Below are positions 25,585 to 34,686 of a stretch of 64,000 bases of DNA, piece by piece; position 1 is the stretch's first letter; each line of letters begins with the position of its first letter. Origin of the DNA: Candidatus Colinaster equi (GTDB taxonomy: Bacteria > Bacillota > Clostridia > Lachnospirales > Lachnospiraceae). The stretch spans positions 1 through 64,000 of the forward strand of contig JAGHVF010000019.1 of NCBI GenBank assembly GCA_018064425.1. The letters run 5' to 3'. The position numbers and the translations under genes were made by a program. The notes under the pieces are model-generated. The model saw only the letters and a program-made list of their open reading frames with translations, was not told where the DNA came from and did no database searches.

Positions 25585-27510
25585 ATGAAGTTGCAGGGAA
25601 AAATGCGATTGGTTATTGGGGCAATAGTGGTGTTGGCAATGTTGGTTGTAGGGCTTTTGTCATCGATTTTCAGTTATTCACAGACGATGGAGATGGTGAA
25701 TGACAGTATGGCGACATCGACTACATTGGCAGGTAACGAGATATCATCCAAGTTGCAGGATTATATGAATATTACAACTGTGACGGGACATGATGCCATT
25801 CTTACTTCTAATGTATCTGATGTTAAAAAAGGTGAGAGAATTGATACTCTTGCTACACAGTATGGATTTACCAGCGGCAATATCTTGAATGAAAAAGGTG
25901 TGAGTCTTAAAGACGGCACGGATTTTGCGGAGAGAGATTATGTAATGGAAGCACTTGCCGGTAATACCAATGTTTCAGATATAACACTTAGCAAATATAC
26001 CAACACATACGGTTTTAGTGTGGCAGCACCTCTTATGTCTGATTCAGGCAGAATAATCGGTGTTGTCTACTATCGTATGGATATTGATTTTATGAAGGCC
26101 ATTACCGATTCAATACATATCAGCAATAATAGCTATTCATACATTGTAGATGGAACGGGTACTGTTATTGTACATCCGGATGAAAGTCTGATTACGGAAT
26201 ATTGCTTACCTGATCAGTCGGGTACTGTAGGAATGTTAGGCAGAAAGCTTATAGAAGGTGCGACGGGTGATAGTAAATATGAGTATGAAGGTAATAATAT
26301 TACTTGCGGATATGCACCTATAGAAGGAACAAACGGATGGAGTATTGTTATTGCGGCTCCTACAAGTGATTTTTCAATGGTAATAATTGAGAGTATAAAG
26401 AAACTGTTTTTATACATTGTTGGTCTGGCAGTGCTTGCAATTTTAGTAGCCGGCTTGTATGCACGTTCAATTGCCGGCAAAGTTGTTAATGTAAAAGTGG
26501 CTCTTGAAAATCTTGCGGGTGGTAATTTTAATACAACAATTGAAACATCGACTTCCAAGGATGAATTGGGTGTGCTAATTAATTCTGCTTATTCATTGCA
26601 GACGACTATGAAGGGCCTAATAGGAGAGATTGGAAGAGTGTTGGGAGCCATGTCAGAGTATAATCTGACATCGCAGAATATGAAAAATTACCCCGGCGAA
26701 TTCAATAAACTTGCGGAATCCGTAAATAGAATAAGCGATATTTTGAAAGAGCTTATTACGGAGGTTAAGGAATCGGCTAATTGTGTAGGAGTGGGAGCAA
26801 GAGAGCTTGCAGATGCCGCGGAGAGTTTATCTCATGGTACTGTTGCGCAAGCAGGCTCGATTCAGGCAGTAGCTGAGGATATTCAGAATATGGCTGAGCA
26901 GATTGGCAGTACTTCTGCAAGTGAAGCAACAGTCAGTGCCGAACTCAAACAATTGGATAGCCAGATACAGACAGGTAACGAAGAGATGAATGCTTTGCTG
27001 AATGCCGTAAGCGAAGTGGAAGCAATGTCGAATGATATTCGAAAGATAGTCGGAACAATAGATTCAATAGCATTCCAGACAAATATTCTGGCATTGAATG
27101 CGGCTGTAGAGGCAGCCAGTGCCGGCGAACACGGTAAAGGATTTGCTGTTGTTGCGGATGAGATTGGCAATTTGGCCGGAAAATGTTCTGATTCTTCCAA
27201 ACAGACGGAAGAGCTTGTTAACAAATGTATTGAGAAAATCAATTTGGCGAAATCCAGTGCGGATACTACTTTTGAGTGCTTATCAAGAGTAGCAAGCAAT
27301 TCAACGGAAATATTTGCCGCATTTGAGCAGATTAATAGCGATACGGCAAAGCAGGCTGCACATTCTGACAATATACAGCGAGAGGTCAATAACATTGCCG
27401 ATATTATTCAGAATAACACTGCGGCTTCACAGGAAACAGCAGCATCATCCGAGACACTTTCAGATCAGGCTGACAATCTGAATACACTTATAGGACGATT
27501 CAGATTGTAG
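25585..27510 (+). CDS. Methyl-accepting chemotaxis protein with double-Cache-type sensor
   Basis: A 641-residue membrane chemoreceptor. Membrane segments are at about 8-30 and 274-294; the 240-residue extracytoplasmic part between them has Cache features ([48 protein letters not shown]). A HAMP linker follows, then the cytoplasmic signalling hairpin with the conserved tip [17 protein letters not shown] around 495-511 and [15 protein letters not shown]. Cache sensors bind small ligands such as amino or organic acids; the ligand is not predictable here. It signals through CheW/CheA, not found in this window. Confidence 0.93.
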   Translation: MKLQGKMRLVIGAIVVLAMLVVGLLSSIFSYSQTMEMVNDSMATSTTLAGNEISSKLQDYMNITTVTGHDAILTSNVSDVKKGERIDTLATQYGFTSGNILNEKGVSLKDGTDFAERDYVMEALAGNTNVSDITLSKYTNTYGFSVAAPLMSDSGRIIGVVYYRMDIDFMKAITDSIHISNNSYSYIVDGTGTVIVHPDESLITEYCLPDQSGTVGMLGRKLIEGATGDSKYEYEGNNITCGYAPIEGTNGWSIVIAAPTSDFSMVIIESIKKLFLYIVGLAVLAILVAGLYARSIAGKVVNVKVALENLAGGNFNTTIETSTSKDELGVLINSAYSLQTTMKGLIGEIGRVLGAMSEYNLTSQNMKNYPGEFNKLAESVNRISDILKELITEVKESANCVGVGARELADAAESLSHGTVAQAGSIQAVAEDIQNMAEQIGSTSASEATVSAELKQLDSQIQTGNEEMNALLNAVSEVEAMSNDIRKIVGTIDSIAFQTNILALNAAVEAASAGEHGKGFAVVADEIGNLAGKCSDSSKQTEELVNKCIEKINLAKSSADTTFECLSRVASNSTEIFAAFEQINSDTAKQAAHSDNIQREVNNIADIIQNNTAASQETAASSETLSDQADNLNTLIGRFRL

Positions 27511-27519
27511 GCTGCAAGC

Positions 27520-28815
27520 TCACTTCTGTGGCGTAGTTGGCGGAAAAAGAGAGGCAGGGGTGTCTGACGCAGACAGTGCCTCCTCTGTAGCAGCAATGTC
27601 CGTTGCTGTGACAGCGTAATCTTTTAGGTGTGAATAGTGATTAATATAGTCGTCGTGGTATTTTTGAGCGGCTCTTTTAGGAAGAGGCTTGTTTGTATGC
27701 AAAATGGTGTTAAGGTTTGCTGCAAGACAGCCTTTTTCTAATACTATGGAAGCAGCATCGGCATCGTCCTTCGTGTTTCCGATGCATAGTGCACCTCCGG
27801 ATGCAAGCAGTACGGCATTGTGATTGTTTAGAGCTCTAAGGATCTTTGAGGCATTTCTTACAACGTGAAAACGGATGCGTGGGTTGACGTTTTGAACATC
27901 CGCACCAATCAGTTGCGCCTGGTCATCAATATAAGGTCTGAAGCCTTTCTTTCTAAGACTCATAATAGTGGTATACTGTGTGGTTGTATGGTTGATTGCA
28001 CGGCATAACGGATAATTGCGGTATATCAGATCGTGTAATGCGCATGCATTTTTCAAATTATGAGGGACGTCCTTAAATGAGGCGTCTGATAATTGGGAGC
28101 AAGTCCAGCAAGCAGTGGAATCACCGAGAGTAAGGGTAATAAAGTTGTTATCTCTTACGCTGTTACCGTAGTATTCACTGATATTCAAATCTGTGCTCAC
28201 GTATGATCCGGTTATATAATCATAGCGACTCTTGCATACTTCTTCCATTGATTGTGCTATATCGAATGCATTGTCATAGTCTGTGCCCATACATAATATG
28301 CCGTGCTTTTGCATCAACAGTGAATGCGATGCCGGATTCTTTTTAAGACACGCGTGTATGTTGTGTATGAGCTTGGAGCTGGCATTGGCACCATATCCGG
28401 CACATGGGATGGATGGACCCAAAATGGATTCGTAATCCTTGTGCTCATTAGTGGCAACGTCGTTGTATGAAGCAATGTCTGTAACATCCAGAGCACATGT
28501 ACTTATAGCTGAAGCATAGAGTGAATGAGCGTGTATTACAAAATTAACGTTCGGACGTAATTTGTATACTTCGGCGTGCGTTCCGCATTCGCTGGAGGGA
28601 ACAACGTTGCCCTCATAGGAACAATCTTTTATGTTCATAATAACGATGTCTTCCATGGTAAGACTGTCGTAGGAACGTCCGCTGGGCGTTATAACAAATT
28701 GTGTGTCTGAAATACGAGCGCTGATATTGCCCCATGTTCTGACAATCAAACCGAGTTTGTTTAATTCTAAACCTGCTTTTATGACCAATTCACGAGCTTC
28801 ATCAAGTGAATACAT
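27520..28815 (-). CDS. Class II aldolase/adducin-like protein with two domains, second degenerate
   Basis: A 431-residue protein. Domain 1 (about 1-200) matches L-fuculose-phosphate aldolase/adducin enzymes: TWGNISARI, ITPSGRSYDSL, SSECGTHAEVYKLRP with the catalytic Glu, and VIHAHSLYAS with the two zinc His, plus QKHGILCMG. Domain 2 (about 235-400) repeats the fold but lacks the HxH pair (INHTTTQYT stands there) and so is probably non-catalytic. Aldolases of this family cleave phosphorylated deoxysugars; single-domain length is about 215, so the doubling is notable. The frame runs upstream to 28878, but ATG 28815 has GGAGGTGCA ahead. C-terminus is rich in Ala, Ser and Pro. Confidence 0.78.
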   Translation of the reverse strand: MYSLDEARELVIKAGLELNKLGLIVRTWGNISARISDTQFVITPSGRSYDSLTMEDIVIMNIKDCSYEGNVVPSSECGTHAEVYKLRPNVNFVIHAHSLYASAISTCALDVTDIASYNDVATNEHKDYESILGPSIPCAGYGANASSKLIHNIHACLKKNPASHSLLMQKHGILCMGTDYDNAFDIAQSMEEVCKSRYDYITGSYVSTDLNISEYYGNSVRDNNFITLTLGDSTACWTCSQLSDASFKDVPHNLKNACALHDLIYRNYPLCRAINHTTTQYTTIMSLRKKGFRPYIDDQAQLIGADVQNVNPRIRFHVVRNASKILRALNNHNAVLLASGGALCIGNTKDDADAASIVLEKGCLAANLNTILHTNKPLPKRAAQKYHDDYINHYSHLKDYAVTATDIAATEEALSASDTPASLFPPTTPQK

Positions 28816-28994
28816 AATTTTGCACCTCCATAGTGTTGGTGGGCTTATTGGACCCGTATTAGCGGTGTATGGGTACATGCTGTACGATATAAACGCACAT
28901 AAAATTATAAACTAAAATAAAAAAAGAGTAAATTACATTGATAAATACCCACAAACGTGAGAAAATAGGCGTGTTAATCAGTAGGAGGAGAATG

Positions 28995-29555
28995 ATGGCA
29001 AAACAATTATGGAAGCCGGGGAATATGTTATATCCGTTGCCGGCGGTACTTGTTACAGTAGCAGATAATGAAGGTAATCAGAACGTTTTCACCGTTGCCT
29101 GGGCAGGAACAATTTGTTCGGATCCTGCAATGGTATCGATATCGGTGAGACCTGAGCGCTATTCATATCATATGATAGAGGAGACAAAAGAGTTCGTTAT
29201 TAATCTTACGACCGTAGATTTGGCTTATGCTACAGATTATTGCGGCGTACGCAGCGGACGCGACGAAGACAAATTTGCAGCACTCGGTTTGGAGACAGAG
29301 CCGGCCACACAGGTTAAGGCACCGCTTCTTTCAAAGAGTCCTGTGAATATAGAATGTAAAGTAAAAGAGATTAAGAAGCTTGGCTCGCATGATATGTTCA
29401 TTGCTGAAGTTGTAGCAGTGCATGCTGATGAGAAATATATGGATGAGAAGGGCAGATTCGCACTTGATGCCTCTGACCCGTTAGCATATCTGCATGGCAC
29501 CTATTATTCGCTCGGTGAGCAGATAGGAACATTCGGATACAGTGTTAAGAAGTAA
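28995..29555 (+). CDS. Flavin reductase family protein
   Basis: A 186-residue FMN-binding split-barrel protein: VTVADNEGNQNVFTVAWAG, DPAMVSISVRPERYSYHMI, EFVINLTT and the C-terminal HGTYYSLGEQIGTFGYSVKK are typical of the flavin-reductase-like / flavoredoxin family in anaerobes. It binds FMN and passes electrons to an unidentified partner. The open frame begins at 28938, but AGGAGG at 28983-28988 points to the ATG at 28995. It lies 23 bp ahead of sufC on the same strand and may be cotranscribed with the Fe-S genes. Confidence 0.85.
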   Translation: MAKQLWKPGNMLYPLPAVLVTVADNEGNQNVFTVAWAGTICSDPAMVSISVRPERYSYHMIEETKEFVINLTTVDLAYATDYCGVRSGRDEDKFAALGLETEPATQVKAPLLSKSPVNIECKVKEIKKLGSHDMFIAEVVAVHADEKYMDEKGRFALDASDPLAYLHGTYYSLGEQIGTFGYSVKK

Positions 29556-29578
29556 TATGTTTGTATGGAGAATACAAG

Positions 29579-30289
29579 ATGCTTGAGTTAAAGAATATTA
29601 CATACGAAGTAGAAGATAATAAAGAGATATTAAGAGATGTCAATCTTACCGTTGATGACAGATTTGTCGCAATTACGGGACCCAATGGCGGCGGTAAATC
29701 AACACTTGCCAAGATAATAGCGGGCATTGTGACACCATCGTCAGGACAGATATTGCTTGATGGTGTTGATATTACCGGCATGACGATAACCGAGAGAGCC
29801 AAACTCGGAATAAGCTATGCTTTTCAGCAACCGGTCAGATTTAAGGGATTGACTGTAAAGGATTTGTTAACATTGGCAGCAGGCAAAGATACGACAGTAA
29901 CGGAAGCTTGCGCAATCCTGTCCGAAGTTGGTTTGTGTGCCAGGGACTACGTGAACAGAGAAGTTAATGCATCGTTGTCGGGCGGTGAGCTTAAGCGTAT
30001 TGAGATAGCTATGATTATTGCGAGAGGCACAAAGCTGTCCATTTTTGATGAACCGGAAGCCGGTATTGATTTGTGGAGCTTTAATAGTCTTATCAAGGTA
30101 TTTGAGAATATGTATGAGCAGAATAAGGGCTCAATACTTATTATCTCGCACCAGGAGCGCATTCTTAATATTGCAGATAAGATTGTGGTAGTGGCAGATG
30201 GCCGGATACGCGAGACGGGCAGTAAGGATGAGATTTTACCGAAGTTGTTGTCAGGGATGGAATACGGAACGTGTGATGCCCTTAAGTAG
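29579..30289 (+). CDS. sufC: SufC-like ATPase of a minimal Fe-S cluster assembly system
   Basis: A 236-residue ABC-type ATPase: Walker A GPNGGGKST, Q-loop SYAFQQPVRF, signature LSGGELKR, Walker B LSIFDEPEAGID and the switch His in IISHQE. SufC differs from transporters in working with SufB/D scaffold proteins, and the next gene is a SufB/D-type protein, with no membrane component present. Length is a little shorter than the usual 245-250. Start at ATG 29579 with GGAG 8 nt ahead. Confidence 0.85.
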   Translation: MLELKNITYEVEDNKEILRDVNLTVDDRFVAITGPNGGGKSTLAKIIAGIVTPSSGQILLDGVDITGMTITERAKLGISYAFQQPVRFKGLTVKDLLTLAAGKDTTVTEACAILSEVGLCARDYVNREVNASLSGGELKRIEIAMIIARGTKLSIFDEPEAGIDLWSFNSLIKVFENMYEQNKGSILIISHQERILNIADKIVVVADGRIRETGSKDEILPKLLSGMEYGTCDALK

Positions 30290-30307
30290 TAACGGAGTGG
30301 AGTACAT

Positions 30308-31225
30308 ATGAATACAATGGAGAAGAATCTCTTAGCGGAGATTGCCGATATACATGAGGTGCCGGAAGGCGCATATAATATTAGATTAAACGGTGAGTCA
30401 CAGGGACGTAATACTACGGCCAATATTGATATTATCAGTAAAGCTGACAAAGATGGAATAGATATTATTGTTAAGCCCGGTACAAAACACGAGAGCTTGC
30501 ATATTCCTGTTATTGTTGCCCGGAGCGGACTTACTGATTTGGTCTACAATGATTTTTACATAGGTGAAGACGCGGATGTCACTATTGTTGCAGGATGCGG
30601 TATTCATAATTGCGGAGATCAGGATGCGGGGCATGATGGAATACACACTTTTCATATCGGAAAAGGTGCAAAGGTCAAATATATAGAGAAACATATCGGA
30701 GAAGGTGACGGTAACGGTCACAATATTATGAATCCGACTACTATCATTGAGATGGATGATGATTCATATATGGAGATGGATACCAGTCAGATAAAGGGAA
30801 TTGATTCGACGAATCGTATTACGAAAGGCAAGTTGGGTGACAGAGCTACTCTTGTTATACATGAAAAATTGATGACGCATGGATCACAGTATGCCGGAAC
30901 GGATTTTAGTGTGGACCTTGATGGAGAGGATTCGAGTGCGAATGTAATATCGCGTTCCGTTGCAAAAGAACATTCGGTTCAAAAGTTTGTATCGGTTATA
31001 AACGGTAATAACCGTTGCAGCGGACATACGGAATGTGATGCTATCATTATGGATGATGCCAAGGTAACCGCGATACCTGAATTGACGGCTGCAAATATTG
31101 ATGCTGCACTTATTCATGAAGCTGCAATCGGTAAGATAGCGGGTGAACAGTTAATCAAACTTATGACATTGGGACTTACCGAAGAAGAGGCTGAGGAACA
31201 GATTGTTAATGGATTCCTCAAATAG
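30308..31225 (+). CDS. sufB: SufB/SufD-like Fe-S scaffold protein (short form)
   Basis: The 305-residue protein has the beta-helix and C-terminal signature of SufB/SufD: VNPTTIIEMDDDSYMEM-like strands, GHTECDAIIMDDAKVTAIPE and HEAAIGKIAGEQLIKLMTLG followed by EEAEEQIVNGFL. It is much shorter than classical SufB (about 460-490). A sufC plus single short sufB pair without sufS, sufU or sufD corresponds to the minimal 'SMS' type of Suf-like system described for archaea and some anaerobic bacteria. It should act as cluster scaffold with the upstream ATPase. Confidence 0.82.
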   Translation: MNTMEKNLLAEIADIHEVPEGAYNIRLNGESQGRNTTANIDIISKADKDGIDIIVKPGTKHESLHIPVIVARSGLTDLVYNDFYIGEDADVTIVAGCGIHNCGDQDAGHDGIHTFHIGKGAKVKYIEKHIGEGDGNGHNIMNPTTIIEMDDDSYMEMDTSQIKGIDSTNRITKGKLGDRATLVIHEKLMTHGSQYAGTDFSVDLDGEDSSANVISRSVAKEHSVQKFVSVINGNNRCSGHTECDAIIMDDAKVTAIPELTAANIDAALIHEAAIGKIAGEQLIKLMTLGLTEEEAEEQIVNGFLK

Positions 31226-31238
31226 AATATTGTACAAA

Positions 31239-31274
31239 AAAACGGTTATTACATTACATTGTAATAACCGTTTT
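31239..31274. terminator. Bidirectional terminator between sufB and the ligase-like gene
   Basis: AAAACGGTTATTAC/GTAATAACCGTTTT is a 14-bp perfect stem with an 8-nt loop, flanked by A-run and T-run, so it serves both converging genes. It overlaps the last codons of the minus-strand gene, whose stop lies within the hairpin. Confidence 0.85.
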
Positions 31275-32612
31275 ATATTTACCTGATATCGGATCGGCCT
31301 GTGGGTCTTCTTTTTCAAGAGTTATCGCCGGCGTAGAGATACCGATGGATTTGAGATAATTCCTTAATACTTTTTCGGCCTTGAAGAATGCTAAGGTCTT
31401 ATCCATGCCTTTTGCACCGGATAGGCGTAAAGCAATGTGATTATTAGGATAAATAAGTATCTGATATCTTTTTACTTCGGGAATGGAAGCAAATACTTCG
31501 TCCAAATCCGTCATAGGAATGAAGATATCATGTTGCCCGTCATTGAATGCAACCTGATCAATACTTTTTCCGATAACCTCGATATACGGTGATGTATTAC
31601 CGCAAGAACATGGTGTGGTGTGCATGATGATGCGATCATCCAATGCATATCGAATAATTGGTGTTGTATAGTTCATCAGATTGGTCACAAGTACCATATC
31701 GGAAGGAACACCTTCTGCAACGGGCTGACCGTGTATATCTATCGGTTCGACAATAACCCAGTCGTCGTTGATATGTAAGTGATGTTCTTTGCATTCGTAG
31801 GCTATACAGCCGGCTTCAGCACATGAATATGAACTGATAACGTTGCAATAAAATATTGTATTCAGTTTCTGACGCATCTGAGGGGACAATTGTTCTCCGT
31901 CTGCCAGAATACAGATTGGATTAATCTTTATTCGCCCGGCTTTACGTTCGTCGGCGATACGTCCGAGTGCCGAAGGAAAACCTGATAGCAATGTGGGCTT
32001 GAAACGCCCCAAATCGGCCGATAAACGTGCCGTGCTGTCCTGTACCTTAAATAGTCTGGAACGAGTGCGCCTAAGCGGTATATAGTGCCTTCTCATGGAC
32101 GCAAACACACTTGGGAAAAATGCTCCGTCAGAATATACGCTGGCAAGCTTGCCGCCACGTTTGATAAATTCAATAAACAATGAACGTGTAGGTAAACAAT
32201 GCTTTATATATCCGGCACTAAGAAGCTTGCCACAGTTGCTGTCATATAACATCGTTATATTGGAACCATCCGTGCCGCTGCTTGTAACACAGTGGTATTT
32301 GCCCATGTATTTGCCTGAATTGTTCTGCCATGAATCTATATAAGCCTGCAGAGATTCAAGCGAAACATTCGGATCCGTGCACCATGCGTTATAATCTGCC
32401 ATCAATTCATGGTCCTGAGTGATAGGAAGATTCTGTAATGTAAAATTCTCCGGTAGGTTAGTATATTTATCACGATAGAAAGCACTGTTGTCACGTGCGT
32501 ATGTAACCAGGTCGTATAAGCGCTTCTTCCGAAGTTGTATCCTATCCTTGGGCAACATCTTGCTGTATTCATTTGTCATATCTATTGCTTCGATGATACC
32601 TATTTTTTTCAT
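31254..32612 (-). CDS. Phenylacetate-CoA ligase-like (PaaK family) adenylate-forming enzyme
   Basis: A 452-residue adenylate-forming enzyme: RLYDLVTYARDNSAFYRDKY at the N-terminus, the P-loop TSSGTDGSNITM, ISSYSCAEAGCIAYEC (place of the YGxTE motif), VLVTNLMNYTTPIIRYALDD (with the R/D pair) and a C-terminal domain ending SGKYKT. Enzymes of this family activate aryl or coumaroyl acids with ATP, forming CoA thioesters or, in F390 synthetase, adenylated F420. No aromatic pathway is nearby. An internal ATG 33 nt downstream is an alternative start; the first ATG has only a weak ribosome site. Confidence 0.78.
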   Translation of the reverse strand: MKKIGIIEAIDMTNEYSKMLPKDRIQLRKKRLYDLVTYARDNSAFYRDKYTNLPENFTLQNLPITQDHELMADYNAWCTDPNVSLESLQAYIDSWQNNSGKYMGKYHCVTSSGTDGSNITMLYDSNCGKLLSAGYIKHCLPTRSLFIEFIKRGGKLASVYSDGAFFPSVFASMRRHYIPLRRTRSRLFKVQDSTARLSADLGRFKPTLLSGFPSALGRIADERKAGRIKINPICILADGEQLSPQMRQKLNTIFYCNVISSYSCAEAGCIAYECKEHHLHINDDWVIVEPIDIHGQPVAEGVPSDMVLVTNLMNYTTPIIRYALDDRIIMHTTPCSCGNTSPYIEVIGKSIDQVAFNDGQHDIFIPMTDLDEVFASIPEVKRYQILIYPNNHIALRLSGAKGMDKTLAFFKAEKVLRNYLKSIGISTPAITLEKEDPQADPISGKYKTVITM

Positions 32613-32647
32613 GAGATAATTTTATCACTTAACTATGCAAAAACCAA

Positions 32648-32682
32648 CAAAAAAAGAGATGTGGACGAATCCACATCTCTTT
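32648..32682 (-). terminator. Rho-independent terminator of the second chemoreceptor gene
   Basis: A 13-bp perfect stem AAAGAGATGTGGA/TCCACATCTCTTT (32653-32682) with loop CGAA; on the minus strand it is followed by a run of T. A classical strong terminator. Confidence 0.9.
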
Positions 32683-32699
32683 GAATAGGTAGAAATAAA

Positions 32700-34382
32700 T
32701 TATTTGAAGTATGCAACTGCTGTCTTGAGATTCTGTGCAAGGGAATTCATATCATCCATGCTATTGCTGATTGTTGTAATGTTGCCTGCAATAGTATCGA
32801 TAGAAGCTGAAATCTCCTGGTTGGAAGCTGAATTCTCTTCAGATACGGCTGACAAGTCGGATACAGAAGATGTAACAACGCCTGTCAACTGATCAAGAGA
32901 CTCTGTCTTCTCGCTGATTGAATCAATCTCTCCAACAGATGCTTTAATCTCGCTATTGAGAACATCGAATTTGCTCTTTGTCTCAGAGAGAAGTAACTGC
33001 TCTTCATTGATGATATCTTCAACGCTCTTAGAGAGGTTAACACAAGTTGTAGACTTCTGAAGAATCTCTTCAACGATACGCTGAATATCTTCGGCAGAAT
33101 CATTACTCTGCTCAGCCAACTTCTTAATCTCATCTGCAACAACTGCGAAGCCCTTACCTTGTTCACCGGCTCTGGCTGCCTCAATAGAAGCGTTAAGAGC
33201 AAGCAAGTTGGTCTGACCTGCGATATCTGTAATAAGAGTAACGGCATTGTTAATATTAACAATAGCTTCGTTGGTATCTGTAACCTGTGTTGTAATATCA
33301 CGAACAGCTTTAACTGACTTATCAGAACTCTCAGCCATCTTATTGATGTAGCCTGTAGCATCTTCATTGGCTGCACTCATAGTCTTTGATGAACTGTTAA
33401 GTGATTCTACGTTCTTAGATATATCGGTAATAAGATTACCCATCTCAATAATCTTGCTGTTAATCTCCTGAACATTCTCGGCAAGCATTGCTGCACCATC
33501 TGCAAGTTCGCCGATTGCTGATGATATCTGATTGGTAGAATCAGCTGATTCATTAGCCAACTCTGTAATATTTGCAACGCTGTCTGTAAGTGTATTGGCT
33601 GTAGATTTTGTATCACCAATAATTGAACTCAACTGTGCCTGCAATTTATTAACACTTTCGATGATAAGTATTGTCTCACCAACATGAGCTGTTGCATTGG
33701 CCTTAACGTTGAGATCACCGCCTGCCATAACATCGAGACTGTCTGCACTCTTTTTAAGCGGAGTGGCAACCTTGTTTGCTAAGTAGAATACAGCAGCGCA
33801 ACATACTACGACTATAACAACTGCAATAATGATACATATAAGTATGAGTGAACGGATAGCGGCTTTTACCTTTGTACAAGGTGTTCCGGCGAATGCCATC
33901 GCTACTACTTTGCCGTCATTGTCTGTAATTGGTGTGTAATATACGTAGTAATCTGTGTTGTTGATAACTACATCGTCGGAATAATACTCATTACCTGCAC
34001 CAACTGCTGCCCATACCGCATCACTTGCGGGGGTTCCTTCGATACGCTGATTAGTTGATTTATCTACGATAGAAGTAACGAATCTGATATTACCCATAAA
34101 GAGTGTAAGATCGATACCTTCTTTTTGAAGTGAATCAACATATGCTGTATCGTATGCGACCTCGCCGTTTGCTCTGATCTCATCCGTATAATATTGATTG
34201 AGACCTCTAGACGCTACAGTCAAACTGGTCTTTGTCTGATCGACAAGATTATCAGACATCTTCTTTGCTGAAAAAATCAATAAAATAATCGATGCTGTAA
34301 TAATCGGAACCATACCGATTAGTAAGAGCACGAGCTTCATTGACATTCCTTTGCCTTTCGAATTAGAATTTGCTCTACCCAT
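32700..34382 (-). CDS. Methyl-accepting chemotaxis protein with single-Cache-type sensor
   Basis: The 560-residue receptor has membrane segments at about 16-38 and 178-202 and a 140-residue sensor between them that ends in [25 protein letters not shown] (two parts), the pattern of a single Cache domain. HAMP and a long coiled-coil signalling part follow; the tip is [20 protein letters not shown] with [18 protein letters not shown]. The start follows AAAGGAGG. Ligand unknown. Monocistronic, with its own promoter and terminator. Confidence 0.93.
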   Translation of the reverse strand: MGRANSNSKGKGMSMKLVLLLIGMVPIITASIILLIFSAKKMSDNLVDQTKTSLTVASRGLNQYYTDEIRANGEVAYDTAYVDSLQKEGIDLTLFMGNIRFVTSIVDKSTNQRIEGTPASDAVWAAVGAGNEYYSDDVVINNTDYYVYYTPITDNDGKVVAMAFAGTPCTKVKAAIRSLILICIIIAVVIVVVCCAAVFYLANKVATPLKKSADSLDVMAGGDLNVKANATAHVGETILIIESVNKLQAQLSSIIGDTKSTANTLTDSVANITELANESADSTNQISSAIGELADGAAMLAENVQEINSKIIEMGNLITDISKNVESLNSSSKTMSAANEDATGYINKMAESSDKSVKAVRDITTQVTDTNEAIVNINNAVTLITDIAGQTNLLALNASIEAARAGEQGKGFAVVADEIKKLAEQSNDSAEDIQRIVEEILQKSTTCVNLSKSVEDIINEEQLLLSETKSKFDVLNSEIKASVGEIDSISEKTESLDQLTGVVTSSVSDLSAVSEENSASNQEISASIDTIAGNITTISNSMDDMNSLAQNLKTAVAYFK

Positions 34383-34436
34383 ATACTGCCTCCTTTATGC
34401 ATCCACGCATCATAAGATTAGTTGAATATGTGTTAT

Positions 34437-34465
34437 ATTATCGTATAAATTGACTAAAAAATCAA
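34437..34465 (-). promoter_or_regulatory. Sigma-A promoter of the second chemoreceptor gene
   Basis: Read on the minus strand: TTGATT (34465-34460), 17-bp spacer, GATAAT (34442-34437). It lies about 55 bp from the start codon. Confidence 0.6.
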
Positions 34466-34499
34466 GTCATTTCAACTAAAAAATAGAAAATTTAGTCAA
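34450..34499. promoter_or_regulatory. Inverted and direct repeats over the chemoreceptor promoter
   Basis: TTGACTAAA (34450-34458) and TTTAGTCAA (34491-34499) form a perfect 9-bp inverted repeat 32 bp apart, and AACTAAAAAAT-like direct repeats lie within. The left arm overlaps the promoter spacer. This could be an operator bound by a dimer of dimers. It belongs to the 304-base divergent gap between the chemoreceptor and alpha-galactosidase genes. Confidence 0.4.
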
Positions 34500-34635
34500 A
34501 ATCTGTCTATTTACACTACATAACCTCGTTTTGGGTCAAATAAACAAAATTACATATCGCAACTTAGCATTGATTCTAACTTATTATGTGTAACAAAAGT
34601 GCCACAAATTATATAGATAAATACGCTACATAAGG

Positions 34636-34641
34636 TATAAT
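34636..34641 (+). promoter_or_regulatory. Candidate -10 element for alpha-galactosidase
   Basis: A perfect TATAAT lies 45 bp upstream of the start codon. No convincing -35 is seen at the right distance and no clear catabolite-response (cre) site was found, so an activator may be needed. Confidence 0.35.
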
Positions 34642-34686
34642 GAATGTGAAAAAGAAATGTTGTCTACAATATTTGGAGGTCATTAT

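Noticed and set aside
26883..27395. 170-residue minus-strand frame in the first chemoreceptor
   Set aside because: Antisense of the Ala-rich signalling domain; no ribosome site.
34500..34686. Catabolite-response (cre) site before the alpha-galactosidase
   Set aside because: No segment matches the cre consensus closely enough.
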